DNA of 64,000 nucleotides, taken from NCBI RefSeq assembly GCF_024648825.1, contig NZ_JANBBE010000008.1:124001-188000 (forward strand). The letters are read 5' to 3'. This document shows positions 36,506 to 46,757 of the stretch, piece after piece (position 1 is the stretch's first letter; each line of letters begins with the position of its first letter). The stretch comes from Lentzea californiensis. Lineage in GTDB: Bacteria; Actinomycetota; Actinomycetes; Mycobacteriales; Pseudonocardiaceae. The position numbers and the translations under genes were made by a program. The notes beneath the pieces are model-generated. The model saw only the letters and a list, made by a program, of their open reading frames with translations. It was not told the DNA's origin and ran no database searches.

Positions 36506-37383
36506 GCGCGCGTGACCAGACCCAGGCGCCCGAGCACTTCCTTCGTCGCCTTGGATCTGTTCATCGTGTAGAAGTGCAGCGCGGGAACGCCCTCGTCGAG
36601 CAGCCGCTGACACATCTCGGTCGCGATGTCGATGCCGGCCGCCCGGAACCCGGCGGCGTCGTCCAGGTACGGCTCCAGCCGGCGCGAGACGTCGAGCGGC
36701 AGGTCCGCACCGGACAGCTCCACGATCTTGGCCAGGCCGCGCGGCGAGAGCATCGGCATGATCCCGGGCAGGATCGCCGCGGAACAGCCCGCGGCCGCCA
36801 CCCTGTCGCGCATCCGCAGGAACGGCTCCGGCGCGTGGAACAGCTGGGCCACCGCGTAGTCCGCGCCCGCGTCGAGCTTGCGCAGCAGGAACTTGAGGTC
36901 GGTGTCGAGGTCGCCCGAGCGCGGGTGCCCGTAAGGGAACGCCGCCACGCCGACGCAGAAGTCGCCGAGCTCGCGGACCAGCCGCACCAGCTCGTCGGCG
37001 TAGTTGAGGCCTTCCGGGTGCGCGACCCACTCGCCCATCGGGTCGCCGGGAGGGTCGCCGCGCAGCGCCAGGATGTTCCGCACGCCGATCGCCGCGTACC
37101 AGCCGATGACGTTGCGTAGTTCCGCCACCGAGTGCTCGACGGCGGTGAGGTGCGCGACGGGGAGCAGCGTCGTCTCCTGCGCGATGCGGCCGGTGGCGCG
37201 GATCGTGCGGTCCCGGCGCGACCCGCCGGCACCGTAGGTGATCGACACGAACGCCGGGTCGAGGCCTTCCAGTTCGCGGACGGCCTTCCAGAGGACCTTC
37301 TCGTCCTCCGCGTCACGGGGAGGCAGGAACTCCACCGAGAACTTGGGTGACTCACCCCGGAGCCGCTCCACCACCGACGTCAT
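36502..37383 (-). CDS. metF: Methylenetetrahydrofolate reductase-like protein
   Basis: This 293-aa FAD-dependent reductase would convert 5,10-methylene-THF to 5-methyl-THF for methionine synthesis. Family motifs include FSVEFLPPRD, FVSITYGAGGS, NILALRGDPPGDP, GVAAFPYGHPRS, DAGADYAVAQLF and the terminal GVPALHFYTMNRS. It is the ortholog of Rv2172c by position. It overlaps lppM at the stop codons and is divergent from the polyprenyl synthase gene. Confidence 0.9.
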   Translation of the reverse strand: MTSVVERLRGESPKFSVEFLPPRDAEDEKVLWKAVRELEGLDPAFVSITYGAGGSRRDRTIRATGRIAQETTLLPVAHLTAVEHSVAELRNVIGWYAAIGVRNILALRGDPPGDPMGEWVAHPEGLNYADELVRLVRELGDFCVGVAAFPYGHPRSGDLDTDLKFLLRKLDAGADYAVAQLFHAPEPFLRMRDRVAAAGCSAAILPGIMPMLSPRGLAKIVELSGADLPLDVSRRLEPYLDDAAGFRAAGIDIATEMCQRLLDEGVPALHFYTMNRSKATKEVLGRLGLVTRA

Positions 37384-37450
37384 GGGACCAACCCTAGTGG
37401 GTCTTCCGCCAGGTGGGACTGCCGCTCACCATGTGGTACGCGGCCCCGAC

Positions 37451-38554
37451 ATGCGGGTGGCCCCGGACACAGCGGAACATGGACGTGTGTCCCACCACCC
37501 GATCGACGTTGCGTTGCCCCAGCACGTCGAAGCAGCGTTGACCACGTATCTGGCCTCCCGCCGCGCGTCCGGCGAGGCGATGGACCCGAGCTTCGCGAGC
37601 GCCGTCGACGCGCTCTCCGATTTCGTGCTGGGTGGTGGCAAGCGCATCCGCCCGACCTACGCGTGGTGGGGCTGGCGCGCGGCCGGTGGCGATCCCGGCG
37701 GCGAGCTCGCGGACGAGGTGCTCACGGCGGTCAGCTCGCTGGAGCTGATCCAGGCGTGCGCGCTCATCCACGACGACCTGATGGACGCCTCGTCGGTGCG
37801 CCGGGGCAGGCCGACGGTGCACATCGCGTTCGGCGAGCGGCACCGCGAGCAGTGCTGGCTCGGCTCGGCGGAGCGGTTCGGCATGTCGGCGGCCGTGCTG
37901 ATCGGCGACGTCGCGCTGGCGTGGGCGGACGACATGCTCTTCGCCGCCGGGCTGCCGTCCGAGGTGCTGCGCCGGATGAGCGAGCCGTGGCGGGACATGC
38001 GCACGGAGATGCTCGCGGGCCAGTACCTCGACGTGCTGACGCAGGCACGGGGCGACTCGTCCCCCGACGCCGCGTTGCGCATCGACCGGCTCAAGACCGC
38101 CGCGTACACCGTCGAACGGCCACTGCACATGGGCGCGGCGATGGCGGGCGGCTCACCCGAGCTGATCGACGGGCTGCGCGCGTTCGGTGCCGACATCGGC
38201 GTCGCGTTCCAGCTGCGCGACGACCTGCTCGGCGTGTTCGGCGACCCCGAGGTGACCGGCAAGCCCGCGGGTGACGACCTGGCCGAGGGCAAGCGCACGC
38301 TGCTCGTCGCGCTCGGCACGCAGTTCGGCGCCGATGTGCTCGACACCGCTCTGGGCAAGCCCGACCTCGACCTCGACACCGTCGAGCAGGTCCGGCGCGC
38401 GCTCGTCGAGGTCGGCGCCGTCGACGCCGTGGAGGAGCGCATCGAGGAGCTGACGAAGAGCGCGCTGGCCGCCCTCGACGACGCTCCCGTGGCCGAACCG
38501 GCCGCCACCAAGCTCGCCGACCTCGCGATCAGCTCGACGAAGCGGACCTTCTGA
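37451..38554 (+). CDS. idsA: Polyprenyl (probably geranylgeranyl) diphosphate synthase
   Basis: This trans-prenyltransferase chain-elongates isoprenoid diphosphates. The 367-aa protein shows GGGKRIRP, the first Asp-rich motif in LIHDDLMDAS and the second in QLRDDLLGVFGD with TGKPAGDDLAEGKRT. The position matches idsA2 (Rv2173). The downstream phytoene synthase suggests GGPP as product. Starts ATG 37451 and GTG 37487 are both possible; the N-terminus is not conserved enough to decide. Confidence 0.92.
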   Translation: MRVAPDTAEHGRVSHHPIDVALPQHVEAALTTYLASRRASGEAMDPSFASAVDALSDFVLGGGKRIRPTYAWWGWRAAGGDPGGELADEVLTAVSSLELIQACALIHDDLMDASSVRRGRPTVHIAFGERHREQCWLGSAERFGMSAAVLIGDVALAWADDMLFAAGLPSEVLRRMSEPWRDMRTEMLAGQYLDVLTQARGDSSPDAALRIDRLKTAAYTVERPLHMGAAMAGGSPELIDGLRAFGADIGVAFQLRDDLLGVFGDPEVTGKPAGDDLAEGKRTLLVALGTQFGADVLDTALGKPDLDLDTVEQVRRALVEVGAVDAVEERIEELTKSALAALDDAPVAEPAATKLADLAISSTKRTF

Positions 38555-38657
38555 AGTCGATCATGCACCTCCTCCGATGAGGGTTGATTAAGTCCTCGTG
38601 ACCGTGTGGGCCGTTGCTTGCTGACGCTTACGCGCGTTGTGCAACGATGTTCGGGCG

Positions 38658-40172
38658 ATGGCAGCAACTCCGTCCCCACCCCGCACGAGCTCCGAGGCGT
38701 CGATACAGGAGCTTCAACCAGTCGTGCGCACGAACACCTACGCCATCCCCATCCGCACGACCATGCTCGGCCTGCTGGGCGTGGCTCTGATCGCGCTCGG
38801 GGGCATGGGTGCCGGCGCGATCCTGGAGCGCGACCCGCTGCTCGCCCAGATCGGGCTGAGCTGGCTGCGCTACGGCCACGGCCGCGACCTCGCGAGCATG
38901 GTCCTGTACCTGGGGCTGGGCCTCGTCATCTGGGCGTGGATCCGGCTCGGCCGCCTCGTGCGGTGGGGCGAGATCGGCGACTTCGCGGTGCTGGTCGCGG
39001 TCACGGTCTGGACGTTGCCGCTGCTGTTCGCACCGCCGCTGTTCAGCAAGGACATCTACAGCTACCTGGCCCAGGGCCAGCTCGCGCTGAGCGGCTACGA
39101 CCCGTACACGGTCGGGCCCGCGGTCCTGCAGAGCACGCTCAGCGAGAACGTCAGCTGGGTGTGGCAGCACACGCCCGCGCCGTACGGGCCGTTGTTCATC
39201 CTGATCGCCAAGGCGATCGTCTGGATCACGGACGCCAGCGTCATCCTCGGCGTCGTCGCCATGCGCTTCTCCCTCGCGGGCGGCCTGGTGCTGCTGTGCT
39301 GGGCGCTGCCGGGCCTGAGCAGGCACCTGGGCGGCAAGTCGGCGATCGCGCTGTGGCTGGTCGCGGCGAACCCGCTGGTGCTGATCCACCTCATCGGCGG
39401 CGCGCACAACGACCTGCTGATGATCGGGCTGATGGCGGCCGGCGTGCTGCTGGTGCTCGACCGCAGGCACGTGCTCGGCTTCGTGCTGCTCGCCCTCGCG
39501 TTCTCGGTGAAGGCGACGGCGGTCGTGATCGTGCCGTTCCTCGTCTGGATCTGGGCGGCGCGCCTGGACGGCGACAAGCGCGCCCAGTTCCGCAAGGCGC
39601 TGCTGCCGGGCCTCGCCGCGTTCCTCGGCACGTTCGCGGTGTGCACGGTCGTCGCCGGGGTGAACCTCGGCTGGATCCCGGCGCTGCGCAGCTCGTCGAT
39701 GATCATCAACTGGTTGTCGCTGCCGAGCGCGGTCGGCGACTTCGTGCGCATGGTCGTGAACTGGTTCGTCTACGTCGACGGCGGCATCTTCATCGGCGTG
39801 GCGCGGGCGCTGGGCTCCGCGGTGCTGATCTGGATCGCGTACACGCAGTGGTGGGCGGCCCGCGACGGTGAGGTGCGCGACGCCATCCGGCGGGGCGCGC
39901 TGACGATGCTGGCCGTGGCGCTGCTGTCGCCCGCGACGCTGCCCTGGTACTTCACCTGGCCGCTGGCGCTGGCCGCCGGGTTCGCGTGGAGCACGGGCGC
40001 GCTGGTCACGGTGACGGTCGCGTCGCTGTTCCTGCTGCTGGTGACGTTCCCGAACGGCGACACGGCGCTCTACTCGTGGGGCTACCTGTTCTTCGCGCTG
40101 GCGGTGTCGGGCCTCGCGGCGCGGTCGCTGGTGAAGCCGGACCCGTTCGGCCTGTCCACGCGCTACGAATGA
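38658..40172 (+). CDS. mptA: Polyprenol-phosphomannose-dependent alpha-1,6-mannosyltransferase (MptA-like)
   Basis: This 504-aa GT-C membrane glycosyltransferase extends the mannan core of lipomannan. About 12-13 transmembrane helices are seen, with the catalytic loop Asp in PLFSKDIYSYLAQG. PAPYGPLFIL and LIGGAHNDLLMIGL motifs are also typical. The position matches Rv2174 (mptA). ATG 38658 (MAATPSPP) is the likeliest start, without a strong ribosome site. Its stop overlaps the crtB start (ATGA). Confidence 0.88.
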   Translation: MAATPSPPRTSSEASIQELQPVVRTNTYAIPIRTTMLGLLGVALIALGGMGAGAILERDPLLAQIGLSWLRYGHGRDLASMVLYLGLGLVIWAWIRLGRLVRWGEIGDFAVLVAVTVWTLPLLFAPPLFSKDIYSYLAQGQLALSGYDPYTVGPAVLQSTLSENVSWVWQHTPAPYGPLFILIAKAIVWITDASVILGVVAMRFSLAGGLVLLCWALPGLSRHLGGKSAIALWLVAANPLVLIHLIGGAHNDLLMIGLMAAGVLLVLDRRHVLGFVLLALAFSVKATAVVIVPFLVWIWAARLDGDKRAQFRKALLPGLAAFLGTFAVCTVVAGVNLGWIPALRSSSMIINWLSLPSAVGDFVRMVVNWFVYVDGGIFIGVARALGSAVLIWIAYTQWWAARDGEVRDAIRRGALTMLAVALLSPATLPWYFTWPLALAAGFAWSTGALVTVTVASLFLLLVTFPNGDTALYSWGYLFFALAVSGLAARSLVKPDPFGLSTRYE

Positions 40173-41053
40173 GCCCCGGGACCCTGGGCTCCGCCTACGC
40201 CGCCTGCCGCCGGGTCAACGCCCGGTACGGCAGGACGTTCTTCCTGGCGACGACGCTGCTGCGGCGTGAACAGCGGCCCGCGGTGCACGCCTTGTACGCG
40301 TTCGCGCGCTGGGCCGACGAGATCGTCGACGCCGCCGGCGTGAACGACCGCGCGGGCGAACTCGACGAGGTGGAGCGGCTCCTCGACGAGGAGCCGTCGA
40401 ACCCGGTCCTGCTCGCCCTGGCCGACACGATGCGCCGCTACGACATCGACAGGTCGCTGTTCACCGATTTCCTCGCGTCGATGCGGATGGACCTCGACGT
40501 CACCGAGTACGCGAACCTCGACGCGCTCGGTCTCTACATGCACGGCTCCGCCGAGGTCATCGGGCTGCAGATGCTGCCGGTGCTCGGCACCGTCGTGCCC
40601 CGTGAGCAGGCCGCTCCGTACGCGGCACGGCTCGGGACGGCGTTCCAGCTCACGAACTTCCTGCGCGACGTCGGCGAGGACCTCGACCGCGGCCGGGTGT
40701 ACCTGCCGCAGGACGTGCTCACCGCGCACGGCGTCGACCGAGATCTGTTGCAATGGGTTCGCCGTCATCGGCGCGCAAACGACCGGGTGCAAAGGGCGCT
40801 CGACGACCTCGTCGCGCACTCATATGCGATATATCAGTCCGCGGAACCGGGCATCGACATGCTGTCGGTGACGTCCCGCCCCTGTATACGCACTGCATAC
40901 ACGCTGTATCGCGACATCCTGGGGCTCATCGGCTGCGAGGTGCTGTGGCGGCGCGTGGCCGTGCCGAACTCACGACGGCTGGCGGTGGCGGTGCCCGGCG
41001 CCGGCCGGGCACTGCTCGCTCGGGCCCCGTTCGCACGCACGGCGACGCGATGA
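40169..41053 (+). CDS. crtB: Phytoene/squalene synthase family protein
   Basis: This 294-aa head-to-head prenyl synthase would condense two GGPP to phytoene (or FPP to squalene-like products). Asp-rich sites are ARWADEIVDAA and LRDVGEDLDRGRVYLP, with YCxxVAxxV replaced by GLYMHGSAEVIG. It is coupled to mptA by ATGA. No desaturase or cyclase lies nearby. The 3' third has locally AT-rich codons (TAT GCG ATA TAT, TGT ATA CGC, GCA TAC ACG) unlike the rest. Confidence 0.85.
   Translation: MSPGTLGSAYAACRRVNARYGRTFFLATTLLRREQRPAVHALYAFARWADEIVDAAGVNDRAGELDEVERLLDEEPSNPVLLALADTMRRYDIDRSLFTDFLASMRMDLDVTEYANLDALGLYMHGSAEVIGLQMLPVLGTVVPREQAAPYAARLGTAFQLTNFLRDVGEDLDRGRVYLPQDVLTAHGVDRDLLQWVRRHRRANDRVQRALDDLVAHSYAIYQSAEPGIDMLSVTSRPCIRTAYTLYRDILGLIGCEVLWRRVAVPNSRRLAVAVPGAGRALLARAPFARTATR
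40828..40835. promoter_or_regulatory. AT-rich dyad GATATATC inside crtB
   Basis: This 8-bp palindrome sits within codons for HSYAIYQS, preceded by CATATGC. It is the only member of the AT-rich dyad set located within a gene. It may be chance or relic; function is doubtful. Confidence 0.3.
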
Positions 41054-41061
41054 ACCCCGCT

Positions 41062-41460
41062 TTAGATCACGACGACGCCGACGATGTTCGACGTCGCGGA
41101 GGCGTAGACGCTCGTGCCGGGGAAGAAGAGGCGCAGGTCGGCGGACGCGTCGATGCTGAGCTTCGCGGTGAAGGTCGAGTTCGGCTGGCAACTGCGGGTG
41201 TAGATGTTCGTCCACACCGACGCGCTCACCCTGACCTGGGCGAACACGTCCAGTCCCAGCGTGAGCTGACGCTCGCCCTTGACGCCGAGCTTGCCCTTGA
41301 TCTGGAGCTGGTCGCCCTTCTTGAGCTTGACCTTGGCGCCACCCGCGTCGAGTTCGAGCGTGGTGGGCTTGGCCTGCACCACCGGCGCGGCGGTCGCGGC
41401 GACCGGCGCGAGGAGCAGTCCGAGGGCGGTGAGACCTGCGATGAAAGTCTTGGTGATCAT
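41062..41460 (-). CDS. Secreted small beta-rich protein
   Basis: The 132-aa protein has a signal peptide (MITKTFIAGLTALGLLLAPVAATAAP). A beta-strand-rich mature domain follows with lysine-rich VKLKKGDQLQIKGKLGVKG and one Cys. I do not recognise the family. ATG 41460 and GTG 41466 are both possible starts. It lies downstream of the Rv2175c-like gene but beyond a strong terminator, so it probably has its own promoter. Confidence 0.75.
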   Translation of the reverse strand: MITKTFIAGLTALGLLLAPVAATAAPVVQAKPTTLELDAGGAKVKLKKGDQLQIKGKLGVKGERQLTLGLDVFAQVRVSASVWTNIYTRSCQPNSTFTAKLSIDASADLRLFFPGTSVYASATSNIVGVVVI

Positions 41461-41475
41461 GTGCACCAGCTCAGA

Positions 41476-41514
41476 GGTTCCGGGCGTCTCGCGCTCGCTG
41501 AGACGCCCGGAACC
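41476..41514 (-). terminator. Terminator after the Rv2175c-like gene
   Basis: A 15-bp perfect stem, GGTTCCGGGCGTCTC (41476-41490) with 41500-41514, has a 9-nt loop. It starts 16 bp past the stop codon at 41530. There is no T-run, as often in actinobacteria. Confidence 0.8.
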
Positions 41515-41529
41515 GCTGCAACGGGTGAA

Positions 41530-41895
41530 CTAGAAGCCCATGGCCTGCGCGCGGCGCTTTACCTCACGCCCACGGTCTCCGCGCAATGCTTCGATCGGAG
41601 TGCCAGGGAGGCTTTCGTCCTCCGTGAAGAGCCAGCGCAGGATCTCGTCCGTGGAGAAGTTCTGGTCGCGCAGCACCGTGATGGTGCCGGTCAGACCCTT
41701 CACCACCCCTCCGGCAGCGATGAACGCCTCGGGGACGACGAGAACGCCGGCCCGCCGCTCGGCGAGCAGTTGCCCGTCGCGCAACATTTGGTGGACCCGG
41801 GTGACCGGAAGTCCCATTCGGTCGGCCACCTCGGGGAGAGGAAGAACCTCCAGGTCGGCAGCCAATACATCCGCAGCGGCAGGAATCGCACTCAC
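41530..41895 (-). CDS. Rv2175c-like winged-helix DNA-binding protein
   Basis: The 121-aa protein matches mycobacterial Rv2175c, a DNA-binding wHTH protein and PknL substrate. Visible features are LPLPEVADRMGLPVTRVHQMLRDG (HTH), VVKGLTGTITVLRD, TDEILRWLFTEDESLPG and the terminal VKRRAQAMGF. GTG 41895 (MSAIPAAADVL) follows the family start; an upstream ATG is possible. It is divergent from pknL, the expected kinase. Confidence 0.87.
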   Translation of the reverse strand: MSAIPAAADVLAADLEVLPLPEVADRMGLPVTRVHQMLRDGQLLAERRAGVLVVPEAFIAAGGVVKGLTGTITVLRDQNFSTDEILRWLFTEDESLPGTPIEALRGDRGREVKRRAQAMGF

Positions 41896-41972
41896 GGGGG
41901 TCACGATGCCATAACCGAACTGGGAACGCCCTTCCGCCAACCGGGTCATCCTGAGCTTTACCATCTCGCACT

Positions 41973-44015
41973 GTGGAGAGGTCGGTTTCGAACGTGATGG
42001 GTGGACTGCTGGAGCAGCGCTACCGGGTGGACTCCGTGCTGGCGCGCGGTGGCATGTCCACCGTCTATCGAGGTCGCGACACCCGCCTCGATCGCGATGT
42101 GGCCATCAAGGTGATGGATCCGCACCTGACGGCGGACCCGGCGTTCGTCGCGCGCTTCGAGCGCGAGGCGCGCGCGGCGGCCCAGTTGCACCACCCGGCA
42201 GTGGTGTCCGTGCACGACCAGGGCGTCGACGGTGACCAGGTGTACCTGGTGATGGAACTGATCGACGGCGGCAATCTCCGTGACCTGCTCAACCAGCGCG
42301 GCAAGCTCGTTCCCGCCGTGGCGTTGAGCATCCTCGGGCCGGTGCTGTCGGCGTTGGGCGCCGCACACCGCGCCGGTCTCGTGCACCGGGACGTGAAGCC
42401 GGAGAACGTGCTGATCGGACCGGGTGGCCAGGTGAAGGTGGCCGACTTCGGACTGGCCCGTGCGATCGCCGAGAACGGTGTCACGAGCGACAGCGAGATC
42501 CTGGGCACAGTCGCCTATCTTTCACCTGAACAGGTGGAATCCGGCTCGGCGAACGCGCGCAGTGACGTCTACGCGGCCGGGATCGTGCTCTACGAGATGC
42601 TGGCGGGTCAGGTGCCCTACCGCGGCGAGACGCCCATCTCGGTGGCCTACCAGCACGTGAACTCGGACGTCCCGTCGGTTCCGGAGATCCCGCTGGCGCT
42701 CGACACGCTGGTGCGCAAGGCGACGCGGCGCGACCCGGTGCTGCGACCCCCGAACGCCGACGCGTTCCTGGCCGAGTTGGAGCGCGTGGGCTCGGAGCTG
42801 GGCCTCACGCCGCAGCCGGTGCCCGTGCCCGGTTCGGCGCCCGAGAACGACAGGACCGTCGTCATGCGGCCGGTCCCCGTCGCGGTCGGCGCCACGCCTC
42901 CCTCGGCCGCCGAGCTGACCAGGCCGGTGGTGCCGAAGCCGCCCCTGAACTCGGCGGCGATGACGACGGTCAGCACCGGGCCTCCTCCGACGCCGCCTCC
43001 CGGCATTCCCCTCGGCAACTCGGCGACGCGCACGATGCAGCGGCCGGAGCCGCCGCGCCGCCGTCCCCCGCAGAAGCGCAAGCCGAAGGTCGACCCGGTC
43101 GAGGCGGAGCGCAAGCGGCGCAAGAAGCTCTTCACGATCTGGGGTTCCGTGGCCGCCGTCGTGGTGGTCCTCGTCGGACTGTTCTCCTGGTACGTCAGCG
43201 CGAACCGCTACACGGAGATGCCGTCGGTGGCCGGGCAGTCCGAGCAGAACGCGATGCTGCTGCTCTCGAAGGCCGACCTCACCGGGCTGGTCGAGAAGGT
43301 GCCGTCCAACGACGTCCCCAACGGCACGGTCATCAGCTCCGACCCCGGACCTGGCGCCGAGCTGCGCAAGAACGAGCAGGTGAAGCTCGTCGTGTCGCGC
43401 GGCAGGCCCGTGGTGCCGTTCATCACCGCCGGTGCCGAGGTGGAGGCCGCGACCAAGGAGATCCAGGCCGCGGGGTTGAAGACGGCCAAGGACCCGGCGA
43501 AGGACGCGTTCCACGACACCGTGCCGATCGGCAAGGTCGTCGGTGTCGACCCGCGTCCGGGTACGGCGCTCGACCTCGACGCGCCGGTGACCCTCATCCT
43601 GAGCAAGGGCCCGCCGCCACGCCTGCCAGTGCCGAACGTGACGGGCAAGACGAAGGACGAGGCGACCGCTGAGCTGCAGCGCGCCGGTCTGGAGGCGGTC
43701 GACGCGGGTGGCGACGACGCGCCGGAGAACAACGGGTCACGCGTGGTGCGGACGGATCCGCCCGCGGGCACGGTGCTGGACCCGACGCAGAACAAGCGCG
43801 TCACGCTCTTCTACCAGAACAAGAACAACGAGGAGATCGAGGTCCCCGACGTCACCCGGCAGAAGGTGCGGGAGGCCAAGGAGGAGCTCGAACGGGCCGG
43901 CCTGAAGGTGAAGGTCGAGTTCAACAAGAGCAACAACGCGACCGTGGTGAACCAGTCGATCCCGCCGCGCACGCGGGTGAAGCGAGGAACCGAGATCACG
44001 ATCGTCGGCCTCTGA
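41973..44015 (+). CDS. pknL: Serine/threonine protein kinase PknL with PASTA repeats
   Basis: The 680-aa membrane kinase has catalytic motifs VAIKVMD (Lys), HRDVKPENVL and DFGLARA. A Pro-rich linker, basic juxtamembrane stretch, one transmembrane helix (IWGSVAAVVVVLVGLFSWYV, about residue 390) and about four extracellular PASTA repeats follow (starts near EMPSVAG, PFITAGA, PVPNVTG, EVPDVTR). Position opposite the Rv2175c-like gene identifies it as pknL. M. tuberculosis PknL lacks PASTA domains, so this form may sense cell-wall fragments. GTG 41973 is used; 41994/41997 are alternatives. Confidence 0.92.
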   Translation: MERSVSNVMGGLLEQRYRVDSVLARGGMSTVYRGRDTRLDRDVAIKVMDPHLTADPAFVARFEREARAAAQLHHPAVVSVHDQGVDGDQVYLVMELIDGGNLRDLLNQRGKLVPAVALSILGPVLSALGAAHRAGLVHRDVKPENVLIGPGGQVKVADFGLARAIAENGVTSDSEILGTVAYLSPEQVESGSANARSDVYAAGIVLYEMLAGQVPYRGETPISVAYQHVNSDVPSVPEIPLALDTLVRKATRRDPVLRPPNADAFLAELERVGSELGLTPQPVPVPGSAPENDRTVVMRPVPVAVGATPPSAAELTRPVVPKPPLNSAAMTTVSTGPPPTPPPGIPLGNSATRTMQRPEPPRRRPPQKRKPKVDPVEAERKRRKKLFTIWGSVAAVVVVLVGLFSWYVSANRYTEMPSVAGQSEQNAMLLLSKADLTGLVEKVPSNDVPNGTVISSDPGPGAELRKNEQVKLVVSRGRPVVPFITAGAEVEAATKEIQAAGLKTAKDPAKDAFHDTVPIGKVVGVDPRPGTALDLDAPVTLILSKGPPPRLPVPNVTGKTKDEATAELQRAGLEAVDAGGDDAPENNGSRVVRTDPPAGTVLDPTQNKRVTLFYQNKNNEEIEVPDVTRQKVREAKEELERAGLKVKVEFNKSNNATVVNQSIPPRTRVKRGTEITIVGL

Positions 44016-44026
44016 CATGGGCGAAG

Positions 44027-44061
44027 CGAAGGGCCCCGCGTTCTCGACGCGGGGCCCTTCG
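44027..44061. terminator. Bidirectional terminator between pknL and aroG
   Basis: A 15-bp stem, CGAAGGGCCCCGCGT (44027-44041) with 44047-44061, has a 5-nt loop followed by TTCTT. It lies in a 72-bp convergent gap. Confidence 0.88.
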
Positions 44062-44087
44062 TTCTTCAGCTCGTCTTCAGGAAGCCG

Positions 44088-45602
<1,515 letters not shown>

Positions 45603-45652
45603 TCAACTATCCGCCTCTGCCCTGTTGAGACGTCGCGTTGCATGATGTGGCC

Positions 45653-46660
45653 ATGAACGCCACCCGTTTGGATGACAGCACCGCGACCCGGCTGCTGGGC
45701 ATCGCGGTCGACAACGTCCAGCGCGACCATCCGGTGCACTGGACGCACGTCATCGACGGCGACGACCGGCTCGTCCCGCAGCGGGTGCTGCACCCCGTGT
45801 TCGCCGGGTCGTTCGACTGGCACTCGTGCGTGCACCAGACGTGGCTGGCCGTGCGCCTGCTGCGGTTGCGTCCCTCTCTCGCGGGAGCGGACACGGCCCG
45901 CAACGCCCTCGACAAGCTGATCACTCCGGACAACTGCGCCACCGAGGCCGCGTTCTTCGCCTCTCCGGCCGGACGGCACTGGGAGCGGCCGTACGGCTGG
46001 GCGTGGCTGCTGCTGCTCGACGCCGAACTGCGCACCTCCGGACTTCCGTGGTCGGTGGCGCCGATCGCGGAGGTGCTGCGCGACCGATGGCTGGAGTGGA
46101 TCTCGGTGGCGCGCCTGCCGATCCGCACCGGCACCCACAGCAACACCGCGTTCGCGACCGGTCTCGTGTTCGACGCCGCCCAGGCGACCGGCGACACCGA
46201 ACTGGCCTCCGCGTGTGCCGCCGCGGCCCTGCGGTGGCACCGCGACGAGGCCGGGTACGGCGGCTTCGAACCGGACGCCGCCGACTTCCTCTCCCCCGCG
46301 CTGACGACGGCCGACCTGATGCGGCGCGCCCTGGACACCGCGGAGTTCGCCGGCTGGCTCGACGCCTACCTGCCGGAGCTCGAGTCGGAACGGTGGCGCG
46401 TGCTGCGCGAGCCCTTCCCGGTCGACGACCCCAGCGACCCCTACGGCTCGCACCTCGCCGGGCTCGCGTTGTCGCGCGCGTGGAACTGGGAGGCGATCGC
46501 GGAGGCACTGCCGGCCGGGCACCGGTACCTGTCGCTGGCCCGCGCGGCGTCGTCGGCGCATCGCGAAGCCGGGTGGACGTACGTGTTCGGCGGGCACGGC
46601 TACATGGCCGACCACTGGCTCGGGACGTTCGGTGCCTACCTCGACGTCAAAGCCTTCTGA
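45653..46660 (+). CDS. DUF2891-family protein
   Basis: The 335-aa protein matches the DUF2891 pattern (HPVFAGSFDWHSCVHQTWLAV, ERPYGWAWLLLL, HSNTAFATGL, DPYGSHLAGLALSRAW, HYxxxHWL-like end). A toroid alpha/alpha-barrel fold is likely from helix repeats. The catalytic role is unknown. ATG 45653 is used. It opens the stretch that interrupts the conserved pknL-aroG-Rv2179c synteny and ends 15 bp before palindrome copy 6. Confidence 0.83.
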   Translation: MNATRLDDSTATRLLGIAVDNVQRDHPVHWTHVIDGDDRLVPQRVLHPVFAGSFDWHSCVHQTWLAVRLLRLRPSLAGADTARNALDKLITPDNCATEAAFFASPAGRHWERPYGWAWLLLLDAELRTSGLPWSVAPIAEVLRDRWLEWISVARLPIRTGTHSNTAFATGLVFDAAQATGDTELASACAAAALRWHRDEAGYGGFEPDAADFLSPALTTADLMRRALDTAEFAGWLDAYLPELESERWRVLREPFPVDDPSDPYGSHLAGLALSRAWNWEAIAEALPAGHRYLSLARAASSAHREAGWTYVFGGHGYMADHWLGTFGAYLDVKAF

Positions 46661-46674
46661 CCTGCGCTTACACC

Positions 46675-46724
46675 CCTTATGCAAAAGACGTTTGCGGACG
46701 TCCGCAAACGTCTTTTGCATAAGG
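46675..46724. repeat. Dispersed palindrome copy 6 (perfect B/B, 50 bp)
   Basis: This is a perfect 25-bp-arm palindrome: CCTTATGCAAAAGACG followed by TTTGCGGAC and its exact complement, with the junction GGACGTCC. It is the best-preserved B-type copy. It sits between the convergent stops of the DUF2891 and IclR genes (15 and 32 bp away). Confidence 0.97.
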
Positions 46725-46742
46725 CCGGACAAAACGGTCAGC

Positions 46743-46757
46743 GATATATTGGATATC
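46743..46757. promoter_or_regulatory. AT-rich dyad after the IclR stop
   Basis: GATATATTGGATATC is an imperfect dyad overlapping the stop codon of the minus-strand iclR. It lies 18 bp from palindrome copy 6. Its position past a stop makes a simple operator role unlikely. Confidence 0.4.
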
